Assembly: GCA_002839185.1 (NCBI GenBank)
Contig: PGXO01000008.1
Coordinates: 1 to 64,000, forward strand
Length of the DNA: 64,000 nt
Reading direction: 5' to 3'
DNA from: Synergistetes bacterium HGW-Synergistetes-1
GTDB taxonomy: Bacteria > Synergistota > Synergistia > Synergistales > Synergistaceae
A model generated the notes under the pieces. The model saw only the letters and a program-made list of their open reading frames with translations, was not told where the DNA came from and made no database searches. The translations under genes were made by a program, and so were the position numbers. This document shows positions 42,401 to 51,584 of this stretch, piece after piece. The first letter of the stretch is position 1. Each line of letters opens with the position of its first letter.

Positions 42401-42976
42401 CTATATCTTTTCGAGTTTTTCTTTGAGTTCCAGGCCGTCATGCCAGGCTTTTCCAATTTCCTCCCCTATCGACCAGTAACGGTTGTCGGGCATGCTGAGG
42501 CAGAAGGGGGAGACCTTTGTTATATCCGGGGCTCCGTTAGTCATATATTTATCTTCAGACCAGACGTTCCTGACCTCTCCGATGAAAAGGGTATCCACCT
42601 CGAGCCGGACTGATTCTATCAACCTGCACTCCATTGTGACGGGACACTCGCGTATCATCGGTGCGTTTTTCAGCGATCCGTAAAATATGTCAAAAATTTT
42701 TGACTTGTCATATTCCCTTCCGCTTATGAGCCCCATCAGATCTGTCTGTGCGATCAGATCCACTGAAGGTATGTTGATGCTGAACTCTTTGTTTTCAAAA
42801 ATCCCTTCTGCCGTGAATTTATTACCTATCGCAATACACATCGCATTTGGTGAAGCGTTTACACGGCTGACCCACGCCACTGCCATGAAATTGGGTCTGC
42901 CCCCCTTGCATGAACCCACTAGGACCATTGGCATGGGAAGTAAAAACGCATTGTTTCCTATCGATTTTTTTTCCAT
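42401..42976 (-). CDS. Flavin reductase-like FMN-binding protein
   Basis: 191 residues. Split-barrel flavin reductase fold: PMPMVLVGSCKGGRPNFMAVAWVSRVNASP and FSINIPSVDLIAQTDLMG are typical. ATG 42976 follows GGAGGTGTGCGAC. The family includes flavoredoxins that move electrons in sulfate reducers and other anaerobes. Own promoter at 43002-43030. Confidence 0.85.
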   Translation of the reverse strand: MEKKSIGNNAFLLPMPMVLVGSCKGGRPNFMAVAWVSRVNASPNAMCIAIGNKFTAEGIFENKEFSINIPSVDLIAQTDLMGLISGREYDKSKIFDIFYGSLKNAPMIRECPVTMECRLIESVRLEVDTLFIGEVRNVWSEDKYMTNGAPDITKVSPFCLSMPDNRYWSIGEEIGKAWHDGLELKEKLEKI

Positions 42977-43001
42977 GTCGCACACCTCCAAATTTCATAA
43001 A

Positions 43002-43030
43002 AAGTAAGTACCATACAGGGATAATGTCAA
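43002..43030 (-). promoter_or_regulatory. Promoter of the flavin reductase-like gene
   Basis: TTGACA (43025-43030), 17-bp spacer, TTACTT (43002-43007). Confidence 0.55.
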
Positions 43031-43168
43031 AGCTTGCGCAGCTTCAGTTTAACATCATTCAGTCAATATCTGAATCAGGAAGTAAAAAATTATCAAGCTT
43101 CATTTTTCTTCTTTACTGCTATCATATACAGGATACATATCCCGGCAGTTATTTCGAAGGTGGTCGAA

Positions 43169-44365
43169 TTGTTCGATTTTTTGATCAGACGGTTTATAAC
43201 AGACAGCCAAAACCACGAAGACCCATCAGTGAGAAAAGGCTATGGGGTTTTCTCCGGCATCATAGGGCTTATCCTTAACATTGTGCTCAGCCTGAGCAAG
43301 ATCATTGCAGGAACGGTCTTCAACAGCATATCGGTGACTGCGGACGGCATAAACAACATGTCTGACGCAGGATCGTCCATAGTGACCCTCATCGGCTTCA
43401 AAATGTCAGGCAAACCCGCAGACAGGGACCACCCTTTCGGACACGCCAGGATAGAGTACCTCACCGGATTTATCCTCGGTATCGCCATATTGTTCGTAGG
43501 GGTGGAGCTTATAAGGTCCTCGGCAAATAAGATAATGGACCCCCGCCCTGCAACCTACTCAACGATAATGTTTGTCATACTGGCTCTTTCGATCGCCGTT
43601 AAGTTATGGCTGAGCAGGTTATATGCAAGGATAGCGGACATCATTTCCTCTTCGACGATAAAAGCTGCTTCAGTAGATTCAGCGAATGACGTCCTGGCCA
43701 CTTCGGCAGTCCTCATCGGGGCACTGATATCCAAATTTGCCGGGGTTGAAATAGACGGTTGGATGGGCATAGGAGTCGCACTTTTCGTTCTCTGGTCGGG
43801 AATTCAGATACTTAAATCTATACTGGGACCGATACTGGGACAAATGCCCGACCCGGAGCTCGTCGACAGTATAGAAAAAAAGATCCTGTCATACGACGGG
43901 ATATTAAACATTCATGATCTTGTGATACACAATTACGGCCCCGCGGTATATTTTGCCACCGTGCACGCAGAAGTTCACGCGAACGAAAGCTTCTTAAAAT
44001 CACATGACATCATAGACTGCATTGAAAGAGACTGCGCCAGAGACCTCAATATCAACCTGGTAATACATATGGATCCGATAATTACCGATGACGAAGAGGT
44101 CAACAGACTGAAAAAGATGACCGAAGAGATAGTGACAAATATTGACCAACGCTTCACCATACATGATTTCAGGATAGTGAAAGGCGAAACTCATACCAAC
44201 CTGATCTTTGACGTTGTAGTACCTGCCGAACTTGATGTCTCAGCGACCAAACTTATCCATAGGATAGAAAAAGCGATAAAAACTGAAGACCCTAATTATT
44301 ACCCTGTGATAACGATCGACAAAAATTATGTCTCAACCTGCATCAACGGATCTATTGACATATAG
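43169..44365 (+). CDS. Cation diffusion facilitator family transporter
   Basis: 398 residues. Six membrane helices in the first 230 residues with metal-site motifs SVTADGINNMSDAGSS and HPFGHARIEY (DxxxD and HxxxD types), VDSANDVLAT in helix 5, then a long cytoplasmic region holding two ferredoxin-like lobes. Exports Zn2+, Fe2+, Mn2+ or similar against protons. TTG 43169 is chosen because GAAGGTGG lies 5 bases ahead and the protein then starts like relatives (MFDFLIRRFI); an in-frame extension to 43034 has no support. Confidence 0.9.
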   Translation: MFDFLIRRFITDSQNHEDPSVRKGYGVFSGIIGLILNIVLSLSKIIAGTVFNSISVTADGINNMSDAGSSIVTLIGFKMSGKPADRDHPFGHARIEYLTGFILGIAILFVGVELIRSSANKIMDPRPATYSTIMFVILALSIAVKLWLSRLYARIADIISSSTIKAASVDSANDVLATSAVLIGALISKFAGVEIDGWMGIGVALFVLWSGIQILKSILGPILGQMPDPELVDSIEKKILSYDGILNIHDLVIHNYGPAVYFATVHAEVHANESFLKSHDIIDCIERDCARDLNINLVIHMDPIITDDEEVNRLKKMTEEIVTNIDQRFTIHDFRIVKGETHTNLIFDVVVPAELDVSATKLIHRIEKAIKTEDPNYYPVITIDKNYVSTCINGSIDI

Positions 44366-44370
44366 ATAAT

Positions 44371-44404
44371 GATCAGCAGCCGGCGTTTACGCCGGCTGCT
44401 GATC
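44371..44404. terminator. Bidirectional terminator hairpin
   Basis: Perfect 14-bp stem GATCAGCAGCCGGC / GCCGGCTGCTGATC between convergent genes; T-tract is weak on both sides. Confidence 0.6.
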
Positions 44405-44458
44405 CACCAAATTGATTCCAACCATTAAAGTCTGTTCCCTATATTCCCTAAATTTTGT

Positions 44459-45640
44459 TCAGCTGATTTCTTTCTTGTCCAGCGCGGCTGCGATCCTCTC
44501 CAGGCCTTCCGCAAGTTGTTTTCTTGTAGTTCCAACATTGAGGCGGGCAAATCCGTCACCCTCGGATCCGAAGTCAAGCCCCTTGTTCAGTGCCACCTTT
44601 GCCTCTTTCGCGAGGAATTCGGGCAGGGTCTTTCCATCAAAACCATACCCGCGGAAATCTATCCAGAATATGTATGTTCCCTCCGGATGATCCATCTTTG
44701 CCTTGGGCATACGTTCTTTTACAAATTTCTCAGCATAGTTCCTGTTGCCCTCCAGATATGCCACCATCTCGTCAGCCCAGTTCGCGCACTTTGTGTAGGC
44801 AGCTTCCATTGCAACAAGTCCCATCGCATTGAGCCTTGAAAGGTGGAACCTCACAAGCACCGACTTGTACTGCTCCATCAAAGATGGATCTGGTATTATC
44901 GCGACGGATGATGCAAGGCCTGCCAGGTTGAATGTTTTGCTGGGGGCTAAAAATGTTACAGTTCGCTTTTCCATCTTCGGCAGTGTCGCAAGGCATGTAT
45001 GCCTCGCGTCGCTGAATACTATATCCTGATGTATTTCATCAGAAAGAATCAGCATATCTTTCCCTTCAGCCAGATCCGCAAGTTTTTCAAGTTCATCCTT
45101 GGTCCATACACGGGAGACTGGGTTATGAGGGCTACAGAATATTAGCGTACGGCATGTCGGGGTGATAAGCTTTTCCAGACCGTCCAGATCCATTACAAAT
45201 CTGCCGTTCTCCCGTTTCAGGGGGTTTTTCACAACATGCCTGCCTGCCGTCTCGATAATTTCATAAAATGGGGGGTAGACGGGAGTCTGAAGTATTATTC
45301 CGTCGCCGGGTTTCGTATAGGCCTCAATAGCAAAGGCAAGTCCTCCGACAACACCGGGAGCCCAGGTCACAGCACTTTTGTCAAAGCTCCATCCATGACG
45401 GACCTTTTCCCAGTTCACTATCGATTCGATCAGGCTCTCCTTTACGACAGGATAGCCGAGGACACCATGCTTCAGTTTCTCCTCTATCGCCTCTATTACC
45501 TCCGGAGGTGATCTGAAGTCCATGTCCGCGACCCAATAGGGAAGCAGGTCAGGATCCCCGAAACGCTCTCCCACAAGGTCCCATTTCATCGAACTTGTGT
45601 TGCGCCGTTCTATATATTCATCAAAATTATACTTACCCAT
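44459..45640 (-). CDS. PatB/MalY-type PLP C-S lyase or aminotransferase
   Basis: 393 residues, fold type I PLP enzyme. PYWVADMDFRSPPEVIEAI and LLPYWVADMD are MalY/PatB signatures; CSPHNPVSRVW, LSDEIHQDIVF and the PLP Lys in FLAPSKTFNLAGL follow. Family members cleave cystathionine or cysteine conjugates (beta-elimination) or transaminate. It follows madLM by 35 bases on the same strand, so probably co-transcribed, although a functional link is unclear. Confidence 0.88.
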   Translation of the reverse strand: MGKYNFDEYIERRNTSSMKWDLVGERFGDPDLLPYWVADMDFRSPPEVIEAIEEKLKHGVLGYPVVKESLIESIVNWEKVRHGWSFDKSAVTWAPGVVGGLAFAIEAYTKPGDGIILQTPVYPPFYEIIETAGRHVVKNPLKRENGRFVMDLDGLEKLITPTCRTLIFCSPHNPVSRVWTKDELEKLADLAEGKDMLILSDEIHQDIVFSDARHTCLATLPKMEKRTVTFLAPSKTFNLAGLASSVAIIPDPSLMEQYKSVLVRFHLSRLNAMGLVAMEAAYTKCANWADEMVAYLEGNRNYAEKFVKERMPKAKMDHPEGTYIFWIDFRGYGFDGKTLPEFLAKEAKVALNKGLDFGSEGDGFARLNVGTTRKQLAEGLERIAAALDKKEIS

Positions 45641-45675
45641 TAAAAGTCCTCCTTATAAAGAATAATATAACTTAT

Positions 45676-46446
45676 TTAGACGATAGCTGCTACAGCAAAA
45701 TAAAGCACAGACGGGCAGACAAGGCATCCCAGGCCGGTATAAAAAGTAGCTGTCATGGCGGCGTAAGGTACGAGTGCAGGGTCAATTGCAGCCATCGCTG
45801 CGGAAGTTCCGCTGGTCGTACCCAGCAGGCCGCCGAAAATTATAGCCTCTCTCGGTTTATCTATCCTTATGATCTTCGAAACAAGCGGCGTTATCACCAT
45901 TACAGCTATAGACTTGACCACACCGATCCCGATAGAAAGGGCTATGACGGAAGAATCGACTCCAAGTGCAGCTCCTGTCACAGGTCCTACAACGAACGTT
46001 ACCGCCCCCGCTCCGATCGTTGTTATATCTTCCGCTGTGGTATAACCGCCAAACCAGGCGAAGATCGCTCCTATCGTAAAGGAAAAAAGGACCCCGAGAA
46101 CAAGCGAGACAAGACCTGCCAGTCCTGATTTCTTCAGTTCGTTGAAGTCAGCGCCGAAAGCTGTGGCCACGATAGTAAAATCCCTCATCATCGAACCGCC
46201 CAGCAACCCTATCCCTGCAAAGATCGGAATATTCGATATGCCTTTGCTCCCTCCAGTTATCCTGCCTCCAACATATGCCATCAAAAGGCCGAAGAGTATG
46301 GCTATCGATGATCCGTTGAGCTTTCCCTTCGTCAAATATTTTGAAAGGGCGTAGGAAACAAAGGTCACCAGTCCCACCACAGCGAAGGCGGTAACGAGTG
46401 GATTTTTTATCAGCATTTTTTCAGCTATCTCAAAATGTCCAATCAT
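45676..46446 (-). CDS. madM: Malonate transporter subunit MadM
   Basis: 256 residues, about nine membrane helices. Sequence ILFGLLMAYVGGRITGGSKGI, GAGAVTFVVGPVTGAALG and GLLGTTSGTSAAMAAID match the large subunit of the MadLM sodium-malonate symporter. ATG 46446 overlaps the madL stop (ATGA); the longer frame to 46698 lies inside madL. No malonate decarboxylase genes are in the window, so the substrate may be a related acid. Confidence 0.87.
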   Translation of the reverse strand: MIGHFEIAEKMLIKNPLVTAFAVVGLVTFVSYALSKYLTKGKLNGSSIAILFGLLMAYVGGRITGGSKGISNIPIFAGIGLLGGSMMRDFTIVATAFGADFNELKKSGLAGLVSLVLGVLFSFTIGAIFAWFGGYTTAEDITTIGAGAVTFVVGPVTGAALGVDSSVIALSIGIGVVKSIAVMVITPLVSKIIRIDKPREAIIFGGLLGTTSGTSAAMAAIDPALVPYAAMTATFYTGLGCLVCPSVLYFAVAAIV

Positions 46447-46835
46447 TCCATGCCTTCCTCTCCCTGTTTCGCCTTCGAAGAGGAGATCCTGCTGACAAAA
46501 GGTATAAGGCAGAGACTGAGGACCGTCAGGGTGATTCCGCAGAGTATTGCAAGCCATCCGCTCCTTACAGCCTTCACTACATCCTGAGATGCCGACATCG
46601 CAATAACGACAGGGATATACATGTTCTGCCAGAACTTCAGTCCGGAGCAAAGACGCTCGTTCCTCAGGCTGTTCTTCACGGTTTCCGAATAGCTGCACAG
46701 AAGGAGCAGAAAGAGCATGGCAAATCCGACCCCGCCAACGTTGGCATTAAGGCCCACAAACCTTCCCATAACCTCTCCGACAAAGAGACCTGCAAAATAG
46801 CATAAGGAAAGCAGAAGGACTCCATAAATGACCAA
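46443..46835 (-). CDS. madL: Malonate transporter subunit MadL
   Basis: 130 residues, four membrane helices. MVIYGVLLLSLCYFAGLFVGEVMGRFVGL and LKFWQNMYIPVVIAMSASQDVV are characteristic of MadL. Start TTG 46835. First gene of madL-madM-patB; separated from the upstream activase gene by a terminator, so it is not part of the glycyl-radical operon. Confidence 0.87.
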   Translation of the reverse strand: MVIYGVLLLSLCYFAGLFVGEVMGRFVGLNANVGGVGFAMLFLLLLCSYSETVKNSLRNERLCSGLKFWQNMYIPVVIAMSASQDVVKAVRSGWLAILCGITLTVLSLCLIPFVSRISSSKAKQGEEGME

Positions 46836-46938
46836 ATTAAAAACACCCCGAAAAATTCGAATTAATACCTCTCAAAACCAAGCTAACAGCCTGTTTAATT
46901 TAATCCATTTCCACCCGCCTGTCCAATGGAAAAACGAA

Positions 46939-46975
46939 CAAAAAAGTGTCGGCAGCTTTTCTCTTTGCCGGCACT
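46939..46975 (-). terminator. Terminator of the glycyl-radical enzyme operon
   Basis: Minus strand stem AGTGCCGGCA / TGCCGACACT followed by TTTTTTG. Confidence 0.8.
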
Positions 46976-47013
46976 CCAATAATATTTCAAAAACGTGACT
47001 CTTTATACTGATC

Positions 47014-47967
47014 CTAATTATTTAGCGGTATTCCGTTTATCCTGACCGGAACACCTGCTATTTCTTGAAACTTTATAGCTTTTCCCTTCATGAATTCAAG
47101 GCTCGGTGTCTTGATTTCCTGCAGGGGATATTCAAGCCCCATGTTTTTGTACGTTTCCGTGCCAAGCCTGTGATATGCCAGAAATTCCATAAACTTGATC
47201 TTTTTAAGCCCTTTTATAAACTCGGCTGACTTTTTGATCGCATCATCAGAATCATTCAGCCCCGGAATAAGTGGAGTCCTTATCACAAGGTCAAAATCAT
47301 GGGGAGAGGCGTCTGCGCGTTTGATATTTTCCAATATAACCCTATTGTCGACACCTGTTAATTTCTTATGCTCCTCAGGATCGGCGTGCTTCAGGTCAAC
47401 ATAGAGAAGATTCAGAAGAGGAAGGATGCTCTCAATCTTTTCCCATGAGGAGAAAAAGCTTGTTTCAAGGGCTCTGTTTATTCCCCTTTCCCTGCATCCG
47501 ATCAATATTTCGCGTACGAATTCAGCCTGATCAAAAGGCTCGCCTCCGCTTATAGTTACCCCTCCGCCTGAATGAAAATAAAAGACTTCGTCTTTTGATA
47601 TCTCATGAATGACCTGTTTGGAGGTCATGCGCGCCCCGTAACCCTTAAGGGCTGAAGAGGGGCATTTTTTCACACACAACATACATCCGTTACATTTATC
47701 CCTTTCAATCGACACCATCTCTTTTTCTTCGTCTATAGAAAGTGCTTTTTGGGGGCAGACAGAGACACATATCCCGCAAAGGATGCATTTTCCCCTGATA
47801 TAGCCTATTTCAGGGGAGGACTTCTGTGATTCGGGCGTGGAACACCAGAGACATTTAAGAGGACAGCCCTTTAAAAATACGACTGTCCTTAAGCCTTCCC
47901 CATCGTGGATCGAAGTTTTCTCGATCCGCAGAACATTTCCCTCAATTGAGGCGGAAGATCTTCCCAT
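47014..47967 (-). CDS. Glycyl-radical enzyme activating enzyme (radical SAM)
   Basis: About 317 residues. Radical-SAM motif CPLKCLWCSTPES (CxxxCxxC), then an insert with two ferredoxin cluster sets (CILCGICVSVCPQ and CNGCMLCVKKCPS), SAM-binding GGGVTISGGEP, and LETSFFSSWE. It uses SAM to abstract hydrogen from the glycine of the enzyme encoded upstream. ATG 47967 or GTG 47979, the latter overlapping the enzyme's stop. The dicluster insert is the form found with non-PFL enzymes such as dehydratases and arylacetate or sulfonate lyases. Confidence 0.92.
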   Translation of the reverse strand: MGRSSASIEGNVLRIEKTSIHDGEGLRTVVFLKGCPLKCLWCSTPESQKSSPEIGYIRGKCILCGICVSVCPQKALSIDEEKEMVSIERDKCNGCMLCVKKCPSSALKGYGARMTSKQVIHEISKDEVFYFHSGGGVTISGGEPFDQAEFVREILIGCRERGINRALETSFFSSWEKIESILPLLNLLYVDLKHADPEEHKKLTGVDNRVILENIKRADASPHDFDLVIRTPLIPGLNDSDDAIKKSAEFIKGLKKIKFMEFLAYHRLGTETYKNMGLEYPLQEIKTPSLEFMKGKAIKFQEIAGVPVRINGIPLNN

Positions 47968-47969
47968 TT

Positions 47970-50378
47970 CTAACCGCACGAAATGCAGGAACCAGATTCA
48001 GTCTGTACAGTTCTTGATATTATATCGTCCTGAACATCCTTCCCAAGTTCCACAAAGAAAGCAGTGTATCCAGCTACACGCACCAGAAGATTCTTATATT
48101 CCTCCGGGTTTTTCTGTGCTGCGATCAGTTTTTTCTGATCGACAACGTTGAACTGGACATGATAGATACCCAATGTACAAAGGCTTTTCAGCATTGCCAT
48201 AAGCTGCTGTACACCATTTTCATTGGATATCATCTCAGGATCGAGTTTCATATTGAGGAGCGTTCCCTGAACAAAACGGTCATGCGGCATTTTTGCCACA
48301 GATTTAAGCACTGCACTGGGACCGTTGACATCCGTTCCGCCATTTGGGCTCACTCCGTCTGCAAGAGGCTTGCCTGCCTTGCGTCCGGAAGGGAGAGCCC
48401 CTACTTCAACGCCAAAAGGGGTGTTTCCTGAGACAGGAAGTATACCCGGAGTCATAACTCCAAACTTGCTTCTGTAGCTCTCTATCTCGTTTGCAATATA
48501 TGTAAAGAGTTCTGCCGCAAAGTCATCTGCACGGGGATCGTCGTTCCCGAATTTCGGAGCTTCCTTACATGCTTTCAGCACATCCCCGCAGCCCTCAAAA
48601 TCGCATGCAAGAGCATCAAGAAGCCTCGACATGGACACCTGTTTTGTATCGTAAACAACATGCTTAATGGCTGCAACGCTGTTGATAAAATCTGCCACAC
48701 CTATGCAGATTATTCCGTTTCCTGCGTTGTATTTTGCACCGCCCCAGGCGTAGTCTTTCGCATTGTCAATACACTCTTCAAAGCTCAATGAGAGAGCAGG
48801 GACCGGCCTATTCATGCAAATTTCGTCGATAATGTGGCTTGCCTTTACCACGACCCTGATCACAAAATGCAGCTGATCTTTAAGAGCTTTCATAAATTCT
48901 TCAAAGGTCTTAAAGTCACGCGGATCACCTGTCTGAGCACCTGCGAGTTTGCCGCTCTTCCTGCACTTACCGTTCAAAAGTGTAAACTCGACTACACTTC
49001 CAAGATTAATGTCAGCAAGGGCAGAATATCCACGCAGCTTCCCGGCCAGGTTTGTTTCTACACACCCGCCCGGATTCCAGTCAAGGGCTTCCCTTAGAGG
49101 GATCCCTTTGTTCATGAGCATGCGGATGCCGACTTCGTCATTGTGAAATGCGGGGAACCCTGTACCAAGACTGATGAGTTCCACGATCTTCCTAAGGAAG
49201 GAGTTTGGATTCTTCGCCATATTGTAACGCACGGAGAGCGAAGGCTGGTATAGCTGGGTGTCCATAGTGGCCTGAATGATCATGTACGAGAGATCATTGA
49301 CCGCATCCTGTCCGTTTGTGTCTATACCACCGGCACAAAGGTTCTGGAACATCGGATATCCTGAAGCATATTCTGCAGATTTCGCGTCCTGGAAAAGGCA
49401 GGGCTCAGAGAACTTCACCCACAGACAGTCAAACAATTCCTGTGCTTCTTCCTGCGTTATCCTGCCCGCTTCCAAATCTGACTTATAGAAGGGATAGAGA
49501 TACTGATCCATACGTCCCGGGTTATATGCGGCCGCATTCTGCTCCATGAAAATGCATATCTGGTAGAAGTAGAAAGACTGCATAGCCTCCCTGAAGGTCC
49601 TTGCCGGTCTGGCAGGTACCCAGCGGCATGTTTCAGCAATAGTTTCAAGTTCCTTTTTGCGTTTGGGGTCCTTTTCAACAGCCGCAAGATGATCGGCCTC
49701 TGTTGCATAGCGCTCAGCGAGGATGACAATGCCCTCTGCAGTTATAAGAAGAGCGTCCAGGTATACTTCTTTTTCGTAATCGCCGGGAACAGTAGGGTCA
49801 AGTGGGGCCTTGCGTTTCTTTATTTTATCGACGATCTTGTCAACACCGTTGTTTATAAACCATGAGTACCCTGCTGTGACTTCTCCCCAGCCTCTAACAG
49901 CCTTTTTATCGATATAAAGGGCTCCGTTATCACGAAGTGCCGCAACATCTGAAGGGATCCTTGCAAGCCATTCCTCATAGTTGGAACGGCCCTTCCAGTA
50001 AGGACGTATAAGTTCCTTGAAGGCCTCTTTGTCTTCAGGAAGGAGGTGGAACTTGTCATATTCCCTGGTGTTTATCGTTTCAAGTTCCCTGTCGAGGACA
50101 GACCAGCAGACATCTGCAGAGAGTATTCCACCCCTTATTTTGCTGCCTGAATTCCCTATGATCAGTTCATCGTCCCATATTTTTACTGTCTTTTCCCTGC
50201 ACTGCTTTAGAAAAGCTTTCGCTTTCCTAGTTACAAGAGCTTCTCCCTGAGTCTCGAGAAAACTCTCGGTAAGGAGCTTCGCATCCTCAAGGTCGATCTC
50301 AGGATATGTCTCAAATACTTTTTCTTTGAGCCTGTTGACTCTTTCCATGTATTTCGGCTGCTCTTTTAGGTTTTCCAT
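47970..50378 (-). CDS. Glycyl-radical enzyme, PFL-like, substrate unassigned
   Basis: 802 residues. Glycyl loop VRVAGYTAFFVEL near the C-terminus (radical Gly) and the thiyl site NPGGCVETNLAGK (GCVE: Cys plus the Glu of the eliminase/decarboxylase type). Other family blocks: PGRMDQYLYPFYKSD, PSGRKAGKPLADGVSPNGGTD. The segment RGWGEVTAGYSWFINNGVD stands where relatives often have GHxxxxY, so a His common in dehydratases is missing. The tail ends SGSCISCG, a CxxC that most relatives lack. ATG 50378 follows AGGAGGGCAATA. Controlled with the TRAP importer by the FadR-type regulator. Confidence 0.9.
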   Translation of the reverse strand: MENLKEQPKYMERVNRLKEKVFETYPEIDLEDAKLLTESFLETQGEALVTRKAKAFLKQCREKTVKIWDDELIIGNSGSKIRGGILSADVCWSVLDRELETINTREYDKFHLLPEDKEAFKELIRPYWKGRSNYEEWLARIPSDVAALRDNGALYIDKKAVRGWGEVTAGYSWFINNGVDKIVDKIKKRKAPLDPTVPGDYEKEVYLDALLITAEGIVILAERYATEADHLAAVEKDPKRKKELETIAETCRWVPARPARTFREAMQSFYFYQICIFMEQNAAAYNPGRMDQYLYPFYKSDLEAGRITQEEAQELFDCLWVKFSEPCLFQDAKSAEYASGYPMFQNLCAGGIDTNGQDAVNDLSYMIIQATMDTQLYQPSLSVRYNMAKNPNSFLRKIVELISLGTGFPAFHNDEVGIRMLMNKGIPLREALDWNPGGCVETNLAGKLRGYSALADINLGSVVEFTLLNGKCRKSGKLAGAQTGDPRDFKTFEEFMKALKDQLHFVIRVVVKASHIIDEICMNRPVPALSLSFEECIDNAKDYAWGGAKYNAGNGIICIGVADFINSVAAIKHVVYDTKQVSMSRLLDALACDFEGCGDVLKACKEAPKFGNDDPRADDFAAELFTYIANEIESYRSKFGVMTPGILPVSGNTPFGVEVGALPSGRKAGKPLADGVSPNGGTDVNGPSAVLKSVAKMPHDRFVQGTLLNMKLDPEMISNENGVQQLMAMLKSLCTLGIYHVQFNVVDQKKLIAAQKNPEEYKNLLVRVAGYTAFFVELGKDVQDDIISRTVQTESGSCISCG

Positions 50379-50434
50379 TATTGCCCTCCTGAATAGTCTC
50401 AACTAGAAATTTAGCAAACCTCGAATTTAACTTG

Positions 50435-50459
50435 TTGGCACTACCAGAGGCAGTACCAG
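50435..50459. promoter_or_regulatory. FadR-type operator A (glycyl-radical operon)
   Basis: TGGCACTACC-AGA-GGCAGTACCA, an imperfect dyad (8 of 10 positions) sitting 12 bases downstream of the -10 box, over the transcript start region. Same pattern as operators B and C. Confidence 0.75.
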
Positions 50460-50471
50460 TTTACGTAAAAA

Positions 50472-50499
50472 ATTATAGCTCAATAAATCTTTCTGTCAA
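50472..50499 (-). promoter_or_regulatory. Promoter of the glycyl-radical operon
   Basis: TTGACA (50494-50499), 16-bp spacer, TATAAT (50472-50477): full consensus, so strong unless repressed. Confidence 0.85.
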
Positions 50500-50527
50500 T
50501 ATATAATTTTTATAATTATTATCAATT

Positions 50528-51391
50528 TTAGGATTCCTGTCGTGATGACATAAGGGTAGAAGCCAGTGCGGTAGAAAGGATAATTAAACCTCCCAATGCT
50601 TCTCTGATTGACGGAATTTCATTCAATATTATTACCGCAAAAATAATACCGTAAAATGATTCAAGACCCGCAATTACTCCGGCAGTTTGTGCTCTGACAT
50701 CTTTCATTCCCCCAATAAACAAGGAATGAGCCAGTCCGGTAAAAACAACGCCTAACAAGACGATCAAACCCCAATCCAAGGTTGTCATTAAAGGTTTGTA
50801 GAATAACAATATAGGTAATAGAACTATGCTTGCCGTTGCCTGTTCGTAAAATGTTATTACACTGCCAGAATAATTTGCAGCTAACTTTCTGTTCAATAGC
50901 GACATTATTGAAAAAGTAAGACATGCAAACATCCCCCAAAGAACACCTACCGTAAGATCATTGTTCAGGTCAAACTCGGGAACGATCAAAATTACTCCAA
51001 TAAACATTACAAAGGCAAAAATTATGTCAATTTTTTTTAACTTTTCGCTAAACATTAGTGGCTCAATAAAAGTGACAAAAATTGGATAGGAAGAAAATGT
51101 TAAAAGAGCAATGGCAACTGTCGAAACTTGCACCGACTTGAAAAATGAGGTCCAGTGTACAGCAAGCAAAACGCCCATTGCAATAACAACTATGTAGTCT
51201 TGCAGAGAGGCCAATTTAATAGATGTTCCACTTAGCAAGAGGTAAATCCCTATTGAAATACTTGCAAAAAATACTCTTCCAAGAACTATATACTGCGGAG
51301 GCATGTTTAAAAATTTGCCGAAAAGTCCAGTAATTCCAAATAACAAAACAGCTATGTGTATTTTTAGCAGACTTTTTATGTGCTTTTCCAT
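50528..51391 (-). CDS. EamA/DMT-family permease
   Basis: About 287 residues with ten membrane helices in two EamA repeats (LLFGITGLFGKFLNMPPQYI and GMFACLTFSIMSLLNRKLA). Starts at ATG 51391, 8 bases after GGAG; an open frame continues to 51487 across the operator and is not used. Such permeases export metabolites or amino-acid derivatives. The shared operator links it to the glycyl-radical enzyme and TRAP importer; export of the product is a plausible role. Confidence 0.85.
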   Translation of the reverse strand: MEKHIKSLLKIHIAVLLFGITGLFGKFLNMPPQYIVLGRVFFASISIGIYLLLSGTSIKLASLQDYIVVIAMGVLLAVHWTSFFKSVQVSTVAIALLTFSSYPIFVTFIEPLMFSEKLKKIDIIFAFVMFIGVILIVPEFDLNNDLTVGVLWGMFACLTFSIMSLLNRKLAANYSGSVITFYEQATASIVLLPILLFYKPLMTTLDWGLIVLLGVVFTGLAHSLFIGGMKDVRAQTAGVIAGLESFYGIIFAVIILNEIPSIREALGGLIILSTALASTLMSSRQES

Positions 51392-51453
51392 TAACGATCT
51401 CCAAGTGTCCCCATTCAATATTTCAGATTCTAAAAGGGAAGTGATATAATTTT

Positions 51454-51478
51454 TTGGTATTGCCATAGGTACTACCAA
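51454..51478. promoter_or_regulatory. FadR-type operator B (EamA permease)
   Basis: TGGTATTGCC-ATA-GGTACTACCA, dyad with 8 of 10 matching positions, 9 bases downstream of the -10 of the permease promoter. Confidence 0.75.
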
Positions 51479-51486
51479 TGCTGACA

Positions 51487-51514
51487 ATTATACGCTCGAT
51501 TATAATGATGTCAA
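51487..51514 (-). promoter_or_regulatory. EamA permease promoter
   Basis: TTGACA (51509-51514), 16-bp spacer, TATAAT (51487-51492): the same hexamers and spacing as the glycyl-radical operon promoter. Confidence 0.85.
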
Positions 51515-51584
51515 TCAGGTAATTTTTTGTTAAAGTAGGCTGTATAATTTAACAGATATTTCAATACATTAGGAGAGTTCATAA

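Noticed and set aside
46443-46835. madM starting at 46698 (longer frame)
   Set aside because: The extension lies wholly inside madL; ATG 46446 with ATGA overlap gives the family length.
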